Part shown: positions 5,412 through 11,230 of the stretch, piece by piece
Layout: every line of letters starts with the position of its first letter
Numbering within the stretch: position 1 is the stretch's first letter
IMG/VR virus record: IMGVR_UViG_3300030099_002874
Location: 5,685 to 34,320 of that record
Source of the DNA: a virus
DNA length: 28,636 nt
Direction: 5' to 3' (one strand)
Translations under genes and position numbers: made by a program
The notes under the pieces: model-generated
Told to the model about the DNA's origin: nothing
Seen by the model: only the letters and a program-made list of their open reading frames with translations
Databases searched by the model: none

Positions 5412-6191
5412 CTATGCTAAATCTAGAATAATAGATATATCATCAATTACTATTTCTTCTGCTTCTAAAGGATAAACTCTTTCTATTTCTAGTTTATCCA
5501 TAACTTCCCACGTTGGAATCCAATTTTTTTCTTGTGATTTGCTTGTAGATTTTCTGTGAACATATCCCATGTAACGTAAAAACGATATTACATTATCATT
5601 ATAAAATTTTTGTATTTTACCTTTAGCGTAATCTTGATGATCTTTAATTTTTACAATACATGGTCTCCACAAAAGATTTTCTTTTTTATGTATGTTCCAA
5701 TCTTGCTTATTATCATCAAATAAACATACTCTATGATCTTTCCAATTACTTGTTTTATTATCTAATACAGGAACAGTTAAACAAGCTCTTAAAGTATTAA
5801 TTTGATTAATCCAATTTGGAAAAAACAATGCTTTTGGACTTGTTTTCATTAAATCTGGTGCTTCAAATGATTTTTTTTTATAATTCCACTCTAAAACAAC
5901 TCTAACTTTGCTTATCTCTTCACTAACAAAACGAGATAAAGATATATCTTCATTCCTATGTTCGCCTATAACTCTTAAAATTTCTTTTAATTGAAAAAGT
6001 TTTAATTGATCTGGCTTATCACTAGGTTTTTTTAGTTCTAAATCATACATTGTTTGAATACTAATTTTACCAAAACCATCAGGCGGATTTTGTGTTAAGT
6101 CTGCAATCTCTTTTTTGTTAAGAGAACAAGAATTGATTAAATCTAATAATTTATCTTTTTCGTATTCTTTATTTAAAATTGGCACTAACAT
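5412..6191 (-). CDS. Candidate phage repressor with N-terminal HTH, 259 aa
   Basis: The N-terminal 75 residues look like a helix-turn-helix region (SLNKKEIADLTQ at 23-34 and ISIQTMYDLEL at 43-53), as in XRE-type regulators. The rest is a basic, Trp-rich domain that I cannot place. It shows no clear S24-peptidase Ser/Lys pair, so RecA-stimulated self-cleavage is not supported. It is read away from the divergent replication operon at 6298 and ends just before the early operator region at 5289-5342, the usual place of a lysogeny repressor. Role inferred mainly from position and the HTH; it could instead be an early regulator. Confidence 0.5.
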   Translation of the reverse strand: MLVPILNKEYEKDKLLDLINSCSLNKKEIADLTQNPPDGFGKISIQTMYDLELKKPSDKPDQLKLFQLKEILRVIGEHRNEDISLSRFVSEEISKVRVVLEWNYKKKSFEAPDLMKTSPKALFFPNWINQINTLRACLTVPVLDNKTSNWKDHRVCLFDDNKQDWNIHKKENLLWRPCIVKIKDHQDYAKGKIQKFYNDNVISFLRYMGYVHRKSTSKSQEKNWIPTWEVMDKLEIERVYPLEAEEIVIDDISIILDLA

Positions 6192-6250
6192 ACATTTACA
6201 TCAATCATCATTTTTTCCAATGATATTCCCGTGTTCACTAAATATTCCAA

Positions 6251-6291
6251 TTTTTTCTATACATCAAGAAAATTTTGAAATATAGAAAAAA
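6251..6291. promoter_or_regulatory. 11-bp inverted repeat in divergent control region
   Basis: TTTTTTCTATA (6251-6261) and TATAGAAAAAA (6281-6291) are perfect inverted copies separated by 19 bp. They lie between the repressor candidate (starts 6191, leftward) and the LexA-like gene (starts 6298, rightward). A weak leftward promoter TTGATG-N17-TATTTA overlaps it. It is a good candidate operator for the lysis/lysogeny switch. Confidence 0.5.
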
Positions 6292-6297
6292 AACTGA

Positions 6298-6564
6298 ATG
6301 AAAGTTATTTGTAAAATGTGTGATAAAACCATAGAAATTGACGAAAATTTGTCATTTAAAGAATTACAAATATTAAAATTTATTAAAAATTATGCAGAAA
6401 AGCATGATAAACCACCATCTTTTAGAGAAATAAGTTCTGAACATAAGATTAGTTTATCTGCAATAGATCGGTATATTTATCAATTAAAAGAAAAACAATA
6501 TATAACAAAAAAACCATATAAAAGTAGATCAATCGTTGTTTTAAAGGATATTCCCTGTGGGTAA
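6298..6564 (+). CDS. LexA-type winged-helix DNA-binding protein without peptidase
   Basis: An 88-aa protein whose residues 18-82 match the LexA N-terminal DNA-binding domain. It has LSFKELQILKFIKNYAEKHD, the KPPSFREIS signature (38-46), a recognition helix ISLSAIDRYIYQLKEKQYI (51-69) and the wing ending KSRSIVVL. The LexA autoprotease domain is absent, so it cannot be inactivated by RecA in the usual way. It has an added N-terminal CKMC pair (C5, C8). It is the first gene of the rightward replication operon and overlaps the DUF1376 gene by 8 nt. It may repress or activate phage genes, or compete at host SOS boxes; a GTTC-N7-GTTC site lies at 7900. No strong SD is seen before its ATG. Confidence 0.8.
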   Translation: MKVICKMCDKTIEIDENLSFKELQILKFIKNYAEKHDKPPSFREISSEHKISLSAIDRYIYQLKEKQYITKKPYKSRSIVVLKDIPCG

Positions 6565-7393
6565 AATTTGGAAAATGGGGGTCAAAGTAGATCAGTTTGT
6601 TGCTGATACTGTAGATTTATCAGATGATGAGATGGGCAAGTATTGGCGAATGATTTTATATGCTTGGAAGCTAAAAACTATTTTACCAAATGATATAAAA
6701 AGAATTAATCAAATCTCTAAAAATCCTAACTTAAAAAAAACACAATATTTGCTTGATAGATATTTTATTCAAAGTGATGATGGTTATACCAATAAAGCTC
6801 AACTTGAAGAATGGAAATATATTGAAAAGCTTTCTCAAACAAATTCAGAAAACGCAAATTTGAGGTGGGATAACAAAAAAGAAGTTAAATCGCATAGCGA
6901 TCGCAATACTAATAAGAGTAAGAGTAAGAGTTATATAGATTATAATATAATAATAGATACATGGAATAAGTATATTCCCTCTGCCCAAATCAAAGTATTT
7001 AATCAAACAAGAAAGCAATTAATAACAAAAAGGTTCAATACTTTTTTTAATGACAGCTACGAGGAATGGGAAAAGTTTTTAGTTAAAATTGCAAAAATAA
7101 ATTTTTTGTGGGGCGACAATGATCGTGGTTGGAAAGCAGATTTTAATTGGGTTTTAAACGAAAACAATTACATTAAAATATTTGAGGGTAAATACCAAAA
7201 AGATGTTAAAGAAATTGGTATTGTTATAGATGATGATGAATCAAAAGCAAAAAGATGGATTGCTAACTTAAATAATTTATCCCCTTTTATACTTTCACTA
7301 GCACAAAGAAATTTTCAAGATATTCAACATTTATATAGAAAAAAATTACTCACTAAAGAGCAAGTAATTAATCTAGGAATAAACATTGAGTAA
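6557..7393 (+). CDS. DUF1376-type phage replication protein (replisome organiser)
   Basis: The N-terminus (VDQFVADTVDLSDDEMGKYW, residues 11-30, and following) is the DUF1376 domain found in phage replication proteins. A low-complexity linker rich in Ser, Lys and Asn (about 108-122) leads to a second domain with FLWGDNDRGWKADFNWVLNE, typical of the C-terminal part of such proteins. I expect it to bind the phage origin and bring in the host helicase. The GTG start at 6557 is chosen because AAAGGA lies 7 nt upstream; the ATG at 6575 is the alternative. It overlaps both neighbours by 8 nt. No DNA polymerase is encoded in the window, which fits dependence on the host replisome. Confidence 0.8.
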   Translation: MGKIWKMGVKVDQFVADTVDLSDDEMGKYWRMILYAWKLKTILPNDIKRINQISKNPNLKKTQYLLDRYFIQSDDGYTNKAQLEEWKYIEKLSQTNSENANLRWDNKKEVKSHSDRNTNKSKSKSYIDYNIIIDTWNKYIPSAQIKVFNQTRKQLITKRFNTFFNDSYEEWEKFLVKIAKINFLWGDNDRGWKADFNWVLNENNYIKIFEGKYQKDVKEIGIVIDDDESKAKRWIANLNNLSPFILSLAQRNFQDIQHLYRKKLLTKEQVINLGINIE

Positions 7394-7898
7394 AAAAAGG
7401 AAAAAAAAGAATAAAAATACTTTAGACCTTGGAAGCCAAGAGTTAATTAGAAACGAAGATAACACTTTAACTAGAAAGGTTGACGGAGAGATTTTTCGTT
7501 TTGCTTTTTACGGGGAAGATCGTCATTTAGAAAAAGTTTATAAATCAGTTTTAGAAAACTATCATGCAAGAGGTATGTTGTGCAATTATGATCGTAACGT
7601 AAATGATAAAAGATTTTGGGCTGGCTCAAAATTTGAACAAATATGTTATCACGCAGGTTTACAGCAAAAAATTACAGCTAAATTAACTGAAATGGTTGTT
7701 GGTGTAAGAGAGGATTTTGTTATTGATAACATAGACGCACACTCTTATTTTCATACAGTAGTTAAAGAATTAGGTAAATTTTGGAATATTGCATGGTGGG
7801 TTATGGTATTAAATAAACCTGCAAGACAATACAAAAGAAAAGGTATGGAAGAACTACAAGAATGTTTAGATCGTTTAGTAGTCTTATTTGATTTATGA
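7386..7898 (+). CDS. Replication-region protein of unknown function, 170 aa
   Basis: It starts with TTG at 7386-7388, overlapping the DUF1376 stop by 8 nt; no closer ATG keeps the conserved part. The N-terminus is a Lys/Arg cluster (KKRKKKNKN). A central segment, RFWAGSKFEQICYHAGLQQK, and a helical C-terminus ending ELQECLDRLVVL weakly recall the DUF6456-like helical proteins of alphaproteobacteria and their phages. No catalytic motif is seen. Co-transcribed with the replication protein, it may be a helper in replication or a regulator. Confidence 0.7.
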   Translation: MSKKRKKKNKNTLDLGSQELIRNEDNTLTRKVDGEIFRFAFYGEDRHLEKVYKSVLENYHARGMLCNYDRNVNDKRFWAGSKFEQICYHAGLQQKITAKLTEMVVGVREDFVIDNIDAHSYFHTVVKELGKFWNIAWWVMVLNKPARQYKRKGMEELQECLDRLVVLFDL

Positions 7899-7899
7899 T

Positions 7900-7914
7900 G
7901 TTCACTTCATGTTC
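7900..7914. promoter_or_regulatory. GTTC-N7-GTTC, alphaproteobacterial LexA-box pattern
   Basis: GTTC ACTTCAT GTTC fits exactly the SOS box known for alphaproteobacterial LexA (GTTC-N7-GTTC). It is part of a tandem 11-bp repeat (ATGTTCACTTC at 7898-7908, then ATGTTCACTT). It lies in the only gap of the rightward operon, upstream of the gene at 7992. A short hairpin, CACTT-GCG-AAGTG, follows. Binding by the phage LexA-like protein or host LexA is inferred. Confidence 0.5.
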
Positions 7915-7934
7915 ACTTGCGAAGTGTTAGGTAA

Positions 7935-7979
7935 ATAGATTAAAACATATACAATTCATATTGCTACGCATTAATCTAT
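7935..7979. repeat. 9-bp inverted repeat upstream of 7992 gene
   Basis: ATAGATTAA (7935-7943) and TTAATCTAT (7971-7979) are perfect inverted copies with 27 bp between. They sit immediately before the ribosome-binding site of the 95-aa gene. This is either an operator or a structured leader; there is no T-run to suggest a terminator. Confidence 0.4.
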
Positions 7980-7991
7980 CACGTAAAGGAT

Positions 7992-8279
7992 ATGGAAAGA
8001 CAAATAAATCTTTTCAAAGCAATATTAATTCAAGGTTTAATGGATAGTTTGCAAAAGTTTTTCTTTAAAGAAAGTAAAAACGATTTTTATTATATTACAG
8101 CTTGCGAATGGTTAGGATCAGATGATTTTAAATTAATTTGTGAGTTTGCAAATTTAGAACCAAACAATGTTTTGAAAATACATAATAAATTAAAAAAATA
8201 TAAAGATTATTTAACAGCAGATACAACAAAGATTTTATTACATGAAGCATTTAGCAGATATAAACAATTACAACTGTAA
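7992..8279 (+). CDS. Conserved small phage protein, 95 aa, unknown
   Basis: A small helical soluble protein. Its most recognisable part is ACEWLGSDDFKLICEFANLE (residues 37-56), a pattern (A-x-W-L, then D-F, then C-x-x-A-x-L-x-P) that recurs in small phage proteins near replication or terminase genes of alphaproteobacterial phages. No function is known to me. AAAGGA stands just before the ATG. It comes after the GTTC-N7-GTTC site and a 9-bp inverted repeat, so it may start a separately controlled transcript carrying the small terminase. Confidence 0.75.
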   Translation: MERQINLFKAILIQGLMDSLQKFFFKESKNDFYYITACEWLGSDDFKLICEFANLEPNNVLKIHNKLKKYKDYLTADTTKILLHEAFSRYKQLQL

Positions 8280-8433
8280 GTTATATATTGTGAAAGACAA
8301 CAAAGGTAACAAAACAGAAATTGTTGTTAAGTTTACAAATTTTGATACAGAAGAGGAAGCTTTAGAATTTGCTACGTTGTTTAAATTACAATCAGAGTTT
8401 CATGAATTAGATGAAGAATTTACAGTACACTAA
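8242..8433 (+). CDS. Small acidic protein of unknown function, 63 aa
   Basis: It starts inside the end of the previous gene (38-nt overlap) and has no close neighbour in known families. An N-terminal beta-like stretch (CKLYIVKDNKGNKTEIVVKF, residues 12-31) is followed by an acidic helix. Codon use and composition fit the region, but the large overlap leaves some doubt about the start; a shorter form from a later start would lose the beta-like part. Confidence 0.55.
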   Translation: MKHLADINNYNCKLYIVKDNKGNKTEIVVKFTNFDTEEEALEFATLFKLQSEFHELDEEFTVH

Positions 8434-8551
8434 AGAACAAGAAGAAGAATTAAAAAAAATTATAGAGGTTTTAAGTAATGAGTTCAGAATTGGAAACGAT
8501 AAAGATACCTACAAAGTTAGAAGAAAAAAAAAGAGGAAAGTACAGAAGTAG
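8411..8551 (+). CDS. Possible overlapping small ORF, 46 aa
   Basis: An ATG at 8411 opens a 46-aa charged reading frame (MKNLQYTKEQEEELKKIIEV at the start, RKKKRKVQK at the end). It bridges the 44-nt gap between the 63-aa gene and the small terminase. It overlaps the first by 23 nt and the second by 74 nt, which is large for this genome. It could be real or chance; I lean to chance. Confidence 0.3.
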   Translation: MKNLQYTKEQEEELKKIIEVLSNEFRIGNDKDTYKVRRKKKRKVQK

Positions 8552-8927
8552 TTTAGTTAAAAAAATACTAGAGGAAACATCAATCGGTTTACCAATAACA
8601 AAAGTTTGCAAACAAAATGGTATTACTTGGAATACATGGAATACATGGTGTAAAAAAGAACCTAGTTTAGACGAACAATTCCAAAAAGCAAAAGAGCGAT
8701 CAGTTTATTATACTATTGATGATGTTGAAACATTAACTAGAGAAGCAATAGATAAAGCAAAAAAAGGTGAATACAATATGACAACCATTAAGGCTTTAGA
8801 TATTCATGTTAAGCATAAACAATTTATGGCTCAAAAAATGGCAGGTAAAGTATTTGGTAGTGATAAAGAAAAACTGACCCTAACAAGTAGTCAAGGTCAG
8901 AAATTAGAAATTGAATGGTTAAAGTAA
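8478..8927 (+). CDS. terS: Terminase small subunit (Sf6-like)
   Basis: The 149-aa protein has the layout of Sf6-type small terminases. An N-terminal HTH (ITKVCKQNGITWNTWNTWCKK, about residues 40-60) with a typical DEQFQKAKERS follow-on is followed by a long helix and a C-terminal KHKQFMAQKMAGKVFG segment (about 112-127), like the family's conserved WxxxKLxPKxYG region. It should recognise the packaging site and deliver DNA to the large subunit. The large subunit is 3.1 kb away, beyond a block of small genes, so the terminase pair is unusually separated. The stop abuts the stop of the convergent gene at 8928. Confidence 0.75.
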   Translation: MSSELETIKIPTKLEEKKRGKYRSSLVKKILEETSIGLPITKVCKQNGITWNTWNTWCKKEPSLDEQFQKAKERSVYYTIDDVETLTREAIDKAKKGEYNMTTIKALDIHVKHKQFMAQKMAGKVFGSDKEKLTLTSSQGQKLEIEWLK

Positions 8928-9161
8928 TTAATATTCTATATCAGTTTCGAATGATACTTTAATTTTAGTACCTATAGATTTTTCAGTACAAAATTTTAAA
9001 ATTTCATATAATTCGCCTAAATCAAAACAATATTTATCTTGATATAAAATATTTTCAGTAACTATAGGTTTTTTGTAATTAATAGTTTTTTTCTTCTTTT
9101 CATCATAATAATATTCTTTAACAACTTCTTGCACAATTTTAATATCTTTATACTGTAACAT
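8928..9161 (-). CDS. Small island protein, 77 aa, unknown
   Basis: A Lys/Tyr-rich soluble protein with no recognised domain. A longer reading frame runs upstream, but GGAGTGTAAA ends directly at the ATG at 9159-9161, which fixes this start. It is convergent with the small terminase, with no gap between stops. A TTGACA (9192-9197, minus) upstream could be a -35 for it. Typical of small accessory phage genes; function unknown. Confidence 0.6.
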   Translation of the reverse strand: MLQYKDIKIVQEVVKEYYYDEKKKKTINYKKPIVTENILYQDKYCFDLGELYEILKFCTEKSIGTKIKVSFETDIEY

Positions 9162-9171
9162 TTTACACTCC
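9162..9171 (-). promoter_or_regulatory. Leader/RBS motif GGAGTGTAAA (copy 2)
   Basis: Directly abuts the ATG of the 77-aa gene and decides its start. Confidence 0.7.
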
Positions 9172-9199
9172 TTGTGATATAACAATTTTGTCAATAGAT

Positions 9200-9209
9200 T
9201 TTACACTCC
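9200..9209 (-). promoter_or_regulatory. Orphan leader motif GGAGTGTAAA (copy 3)
   Basis: The motif is present but is followed by ATC TAT TGA and not by a start codon. The ATG that overlaps it would encode only MECKIY. It may be a relic of a lost gene or a short leader peptide for the 77-aa gene. Confidence 0.5.
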
Positions 9210-9218
9210 ATTGGCACT

Positions 9219-9246
9219 CCCTAACTCTAACTATTTAGGGTTAGGG
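9219..9246 (-). terminator. Hairpin over the stop of the 63-aa gene
   Basis: CCCTAAC (9219-9225) and GTTAGGG (9240-9246) can pair across the TAG stop of the minus-strand gene. There is no T-run behind it, so termination would be weak. Confidence 0.3.
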
Positions 9247-9422
9247 AAACTTTTACTTAAATTAATTTTATAATCAAAAATATGAGAATTGACATGTTTG
9301 TAATGTATTTTAATTTTATTGTCGGATAACAAATCATTAATTTCAGCTATTAACATTTCAGCAATATCTAACTGATTTGATTTATAATCCCATGCAATAT
9401 AATGTCTTTTATTTTTATTCAT
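9231..9422 (-). CDS. Small island protein, 63 aa, unknown
   Basis: A basic protein with a helical middle (LDIAEMLIAEINDLLSDNK, about 18-36) and a His/Tyr-rich second half. No known domain. It is the fourth of a row of minus-strand micro-genes that begins at 9828. Its upstream sequence GAGTAAATA before the ATG is near the one before the 52-aa gene (GAGTAAACT), which suggests the two arose by duplication or share a leader. Confidence 0.55.
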   Translation of the reverse strand: MNKNKRHYIAWDYKSNQLDIAEMLIAEINDLLSDNKIKIHYKHVNSHIFDYKINLSKSFPNPK

Positions 9423-9455
9423 TATTTACTCACTTTCATTAAATCAACGCAAATT

Positions 9456-9614
9456 TTATTCATAAGTAATATCCACGTTTAAATATTCTGGTATTTCTCT
9501 TTCAAGATACTCAATAAAAGTTTCTTTCATATCAAAATTTAATTTGTCTTTATAATATTTTTTATACTCTAACCAATCATCATATAAAAAATTAATAGCT
9601 TTATATTTATTCAT
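9456..9614 (-). CDS. Small island protein, 52 aa, unknown
   Basis: ATG at 9612-9614, stop at 9456-9458. The protein is rich in Tyr, Lys and Glu, with a helical first half (INFLYDDWLEYKKYYKDKL, about 7-25) and an acidic end. The start overlaps the stop of the 51-aa gene (TATGA), which supports translation. N-terminal MNKYK is like MNKNK of the next gene. No function can be assigned. Confidence 0.5.
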   Translation of the reverse strand: MNKYKAINFLYDDWLEYKKYYKDKLNFDMKETFIEYLEREIPEYLNVDITYE

Positions 9615-9766
9615 AGTTTACTCGCTTTCATTTCCTCAAATTGTTGAGGGGTTAAGATCCTTTTAGAACCATCTAAAAGAATAAAGATAAAATAAGAATA
9701 GACCTTATTATTTTTTATAAGATCTATTCTTCTACTAGATTTAAAAGTAATCATATATTTACCCAT
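9611..9766 (-). CDS. Small island protein, 51 aa, unknown
   Basis: ATG at 9764-9766, stop TGA at 9611-9613. Two short beta-like stretches (YMITFKS and VYSYFIFILLDGSKRIL) are followed by TPQQFEEMKA, the pattern of a small beta-beta-alpha fold. It overlaps the 25-aa membrane peptide by 16 nt and the 52-aa gene by 4 nt. Function unknown. Confidence 0.5.
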   Translation of the reverse strand: MGKYMITFKSSRRIDLIKNNKVYSYFIFILLDGSKRILTPQQFEEMKASKL

Positions 9767-9828
9767 TGAACAGTTAAGAAAATAAATACATTAACAATTA
9801 ATATTGTAATAAATAATTCTGTACTCAT
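9751..9828 (-). CDS. 25-aa membrane micropeptide
   Basis: ATG at 9826-9828, TGA at 9751-9753. Residues 5-20 are hydrophobic (LFITILIVNVFIFLTV), enough for one membrane helix, with a short WVNI end. GGAGTGTAAA stands 3 nt before the ATG, and a good promoter lies upstream (9856-9884), making it the first gene of this small minus-strand operon. The strong start signals argue it is translated. It may be a membrane-active accessory peptide. Confidence 0.5.
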   Translation of the reverse strand: MSTELFITILIVNVFIFLTVQWVNI

Positions 9829-9831
9829 AAT

Positions 9832-9841
9832 TTTACACTCC
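9832..9841 (-). promoter_or_regulatory. Leader/RBS motif GGAGTGTAAA (copy 4)
   Basis: Lies 3 nt before the ATG of the 25-aa peptide and about 15 nt downstream of the -10 at 9856-9861. Confidence 0.65.
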
Positions 9842-9855
9842 ATAATTTAAATAAT

Positions 9856-9884
9856 GTAATATACAGGTAATGCGGTAAAGTCAA
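9856..9884 (-). promoter_or_regulatory. Promoter for the minus-strand micro-gene operon
   Basis: Minus strand: -35 TTGACT (9879-9884), 17-bp spacer, -10 TATTAC (9856-9861). Good match to the housekeeping sigma consensus. It lies back to back with the RHH gene at 9931, which may control it. Confidence 0.55.
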
Positions 9885-9930
9885 TATAAAAAAGACTTGT
9901 AATTAAAATTTATTTGTCTATAAGCAGGAT

Positions 9931-10107
9931 ATGGCTAAACCAAAAACTTATGAACATTCAATACAAATAAAATTAGATGATGAAACATTTAATTTTGTAG
10001 AGGAATTTAGAAGAAAACAAGTAAATATTCCTAATAGATCGCAAGCTATAAGAGATTTAATAGAATTGGCTATGAACACAGCTAAAAGAAAAAAGCCCTC
10101 TAAATAA
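9931..10107 (+). CDS. Ribbon-helix-helix (Arc/CopG-type) regulator, 58 aa
   Basis: The gene runs from ATG (9931) to TAA (10107). HSIQIKLDDETFNFVEEFRR (residues 9-28) gives the beta strand with alternating side chains and the first helix. NIPNRSQAIRDLIELAMNTA (32-51) is the classic RHH turn and second helix, with a basic tail after it. Such proteins bind DNA as dimers through the strands. It lies opposite the promoter at 9856-9884, so it may repress the divergent micro-gene operon and itself. GGAT precedes the ATG. Its last codons form part of the terminator hairpin of the facing gene. A free-standing regulator and an antitoxin are both possible; no toxin partner follows. Confidence 0.75.
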   Translation: MAKPKTYEHSIQIKLDDETFNFVEEFRRKQVNIPNRSQAIRDLIELAMNTAKRKKPSK

Positions 10108-10115
10108 AGAGGGCT
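10094..10115 (-). terminator. Rho-independent terminator of the 10121-10630 gene
   Basis: AGCCCTCT (10094-10101) and AGAGGGCT (10108-10115) form an 8-bp stem with a 6-nt loop. In the minus direction the stem is followed by a T-run, so it ends the leftward gene. It overlaps the last codons and stop of the RHH gene. Confidence 0.8.
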
Positions 10116-10120
10116 AAAAG

Positions 10121-10630
10121 TTAAATTAAAGTACCGCTTTTAGTAAATAAATAATTATTACCAATACAAATTTCTTTCATATAATCATCTGATTGCATAT
10201 AATTATATTCTGATTCAACAGAAACAATCCAATTTTTAAGACAATCATTTAATAAATTTTGAAAAGTTACATTGTATGGTTTTTTCATAAATTCAATAAT
10301 TGGATTTAATAATTCATTATCCCAGTAAACACCTGTTAATGAATTACAATCTTTATAATATTTTTTATTAACATTGTTTTGAATATATTTATACAAACGA
10401 ACATAAGATAAATTTTTTACATCATCATTAAGAAAGTTATAATTTACATAATTTCTAAAAATATCCCATTCTTGCCATTTAATATCAAAGACTATACAAA
10501 ATTTATTTAAACTTTCTTCTGCTTCTAATTGGTAAAACATTTCAAAGTCATTAAAATATTCTTTTACTTTATATTTTGCTTCATCATCTAATTCATTAAA
10601 TTCATAAGCATTAATACTAACTTGTTTCAT
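10121..10630 (-). CDS. Conserved phage/plasmid accessory protein, 169 aa
   Basis: The start YEFNELDDEAKYKVKEYF (residues 9-26) is like a widespread family of phage and plasmid proteins that open with an F-x-E-L-x-x-x-A-K motif; no function is known. The rest is acidic and rich in Tyr, Asn and Trp. It has its own leader (GGAGTGTAAA, 4 nt before ATG) and its own terminator at 10094-10115, so it is a single-gene unit, as expected for an accessory gene. Divergent from the ArdA-like gene. Confidence 0.65.
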   Translation of the reverse strand: MKQVSINAYEFNELDDEAKYKVKEYFNDFEMFYQLEAEESLNKFCIVFDIKWQEWDIFRNYVNYNFLNDDVKNLSYVRLYKYIQNNVNKKYYKDCNSLTGVYWDNELLNPIIEFMKKPYNVTFQNLLNDCLKNWIVSVESEYNYMQSDDYMKEICIGNNYLFTKSGTLI

Positions 10631-10634
10631 AGGT

Positions 10635-10644
10635 TTTACACTCC
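10635..10644 (-). promoter_or_regulatory. Leader/RBS motif GGAGTGTAAA (copy 5)
   Basis: Stands 4 nt before the ATG of the 169-aa gene. A TATAAT (10674-10679, minus) about 30 nt upstream is its likely -10; the -35 is poor. Confidence 0.65.
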
Positions 10645-10697
10645 TTTAATTGTTAATAAATCATTACAACATTATTATAAATAAGTAAAGTAATATA

Positions 10698-10726
10698 TTG
10701 ACACTATTTTAATATATTGTATTAAT
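10698..10726 (+). promoter_or_regulatory. Promoter of the acidic ArdA-like gene
   Basis: Perfect -35 TTGACA (10698-10703) and -10 TATTAA (10720-10725, spacer 16) or ATTAAT (spacer 17). It overlaps the upstream part of the divergent promoter for the 169-aa gene, so the two may interfere. Confidence 0.5.
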
Positions 10727-10745
10727 TAGATATTAACAAAAAAAT

Positions 10746-10755
10746 GGGGTGTAAA
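10746..10755 (+). promoter_or_regulatory. Leader/RBS motif GGGGTGTAAA (variant copy 6)
   Basis: One-base variant of the shared leader, directly before the ATG at 10756. It decides that start over the ATG at 10744, which would put the motif inside the gene. Confidence 0.6.
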
Positions 10756-11115
10756 ATGAATTTAGATCAAGATACTTTAGATAGTAGAGATTTAGAAGAA
10801 AGAATTATAGAGCTTGAAAAAGATAATAATTTAACTGATGAAGAAAAAGAAGAATATAACCAACTAATTGCTATAAAAAATGATTGTGAAGATTATGGTT
10901 GGGAACATGGTATTTATTTTATATCAGAATATTATTGGGTAACTTATTGTGAAGATTTTGCTTATGATTGCGGTTATATGGAAACCTTTAAAAGCAATAA
11001 TGGTTACAATCCATTATCTTACTGTGTTGATTGGGAAAAATGGGCTGATCAAGTGAAAATGGATTATTCATCTATTACTTTTAATAATAGAGATTATTAT
11101 TGGAGAGAAGCTTAA
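10756..11115 (+). CDS. Acidic ArdA-like / antirestriction-type protein, 119 aa
   Basis: A strongly acidic protein: about 29 Asp/Glu against 10 Lys/Arg. It belongs to a phage family seen beside accessory genes, with an N-terminal SRDLEERIIELEKDNNLTDE helix pair and a C-terminal half rich in Trp and Tyr. That half includes SEYYWVTYCEDFAYDCGYME and VDWEKWADQVKMDYSSITFN, the D-W-E-x-x-A and D-Y-x-x-x-x-F pattern. Some family members are annotated as antirestriction proteins, and the acid load fits DNA mimicry, but I cannot prove a target. It has its own promoter, leader and strong terminator. Confidence 0.6.
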   Translation: MNLDQDTLDSRDLEERIIELEKDNNLTDEEKEEYNQLIAIKNDCEDYGWEHGIYFISEYYWVTYCEDFAYDCGYMETFKSNNGYNPLSYCVDWEKWADQVKMDYSSITFNNRDYYWREA

Positions 11116-11130
11116 ACTATTATTACAAAG

Positions 11131-11158
11131 GGCTATGTTAATTCATAGCCTTTTTTTT
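11131..11158 (+). terminator. Rho-independent terminator after the ArdA-like gene
   Basis: GGCTATG (11131-11137), 6-nt loop, CATAGCC (11144-11150), then eight T. Strong and plus-directed. Confidence 0.88.
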
Positions 11159-11169
11159 ATTCTTATCTA

Positions 11170-11198
11170 TTGACAATAAAACATTACTTGTTTATAAC
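11170..11198 (+). promoter_or_regulatory. Promoter of the 67-aa gene
   Basis: -35 TTGACA (11170-11175), 17-bp spacer, -10 TATAAC (11193-11198). Near-consensus. It sits directly after a terminator, so the gene is an independent unit. Confidence 0.7.
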
Positions 11199-11217
11199 TT
11201 TATTTATAATAATAAAT

Positions 11218-11227
11218 GGAGTGTAAA
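11218..11227 (+). promoter_or_regulatory. Leader/RBS motif GGAGTGTAAA (copy 7)
   Basis: Stands 3 nt before the ATG at 11231; this start is preferred to the ATG at 11216, which overlaps the motif. Confidence 0.65.
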
Positions 11228-11230
11228 CCA

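Noticed and set aside
9218-9246. Telomere-like TTTAGGGTTAGGG
   Set aside because: A single short hairpin over a stop codon; two partial repeats are not a telomeric array.
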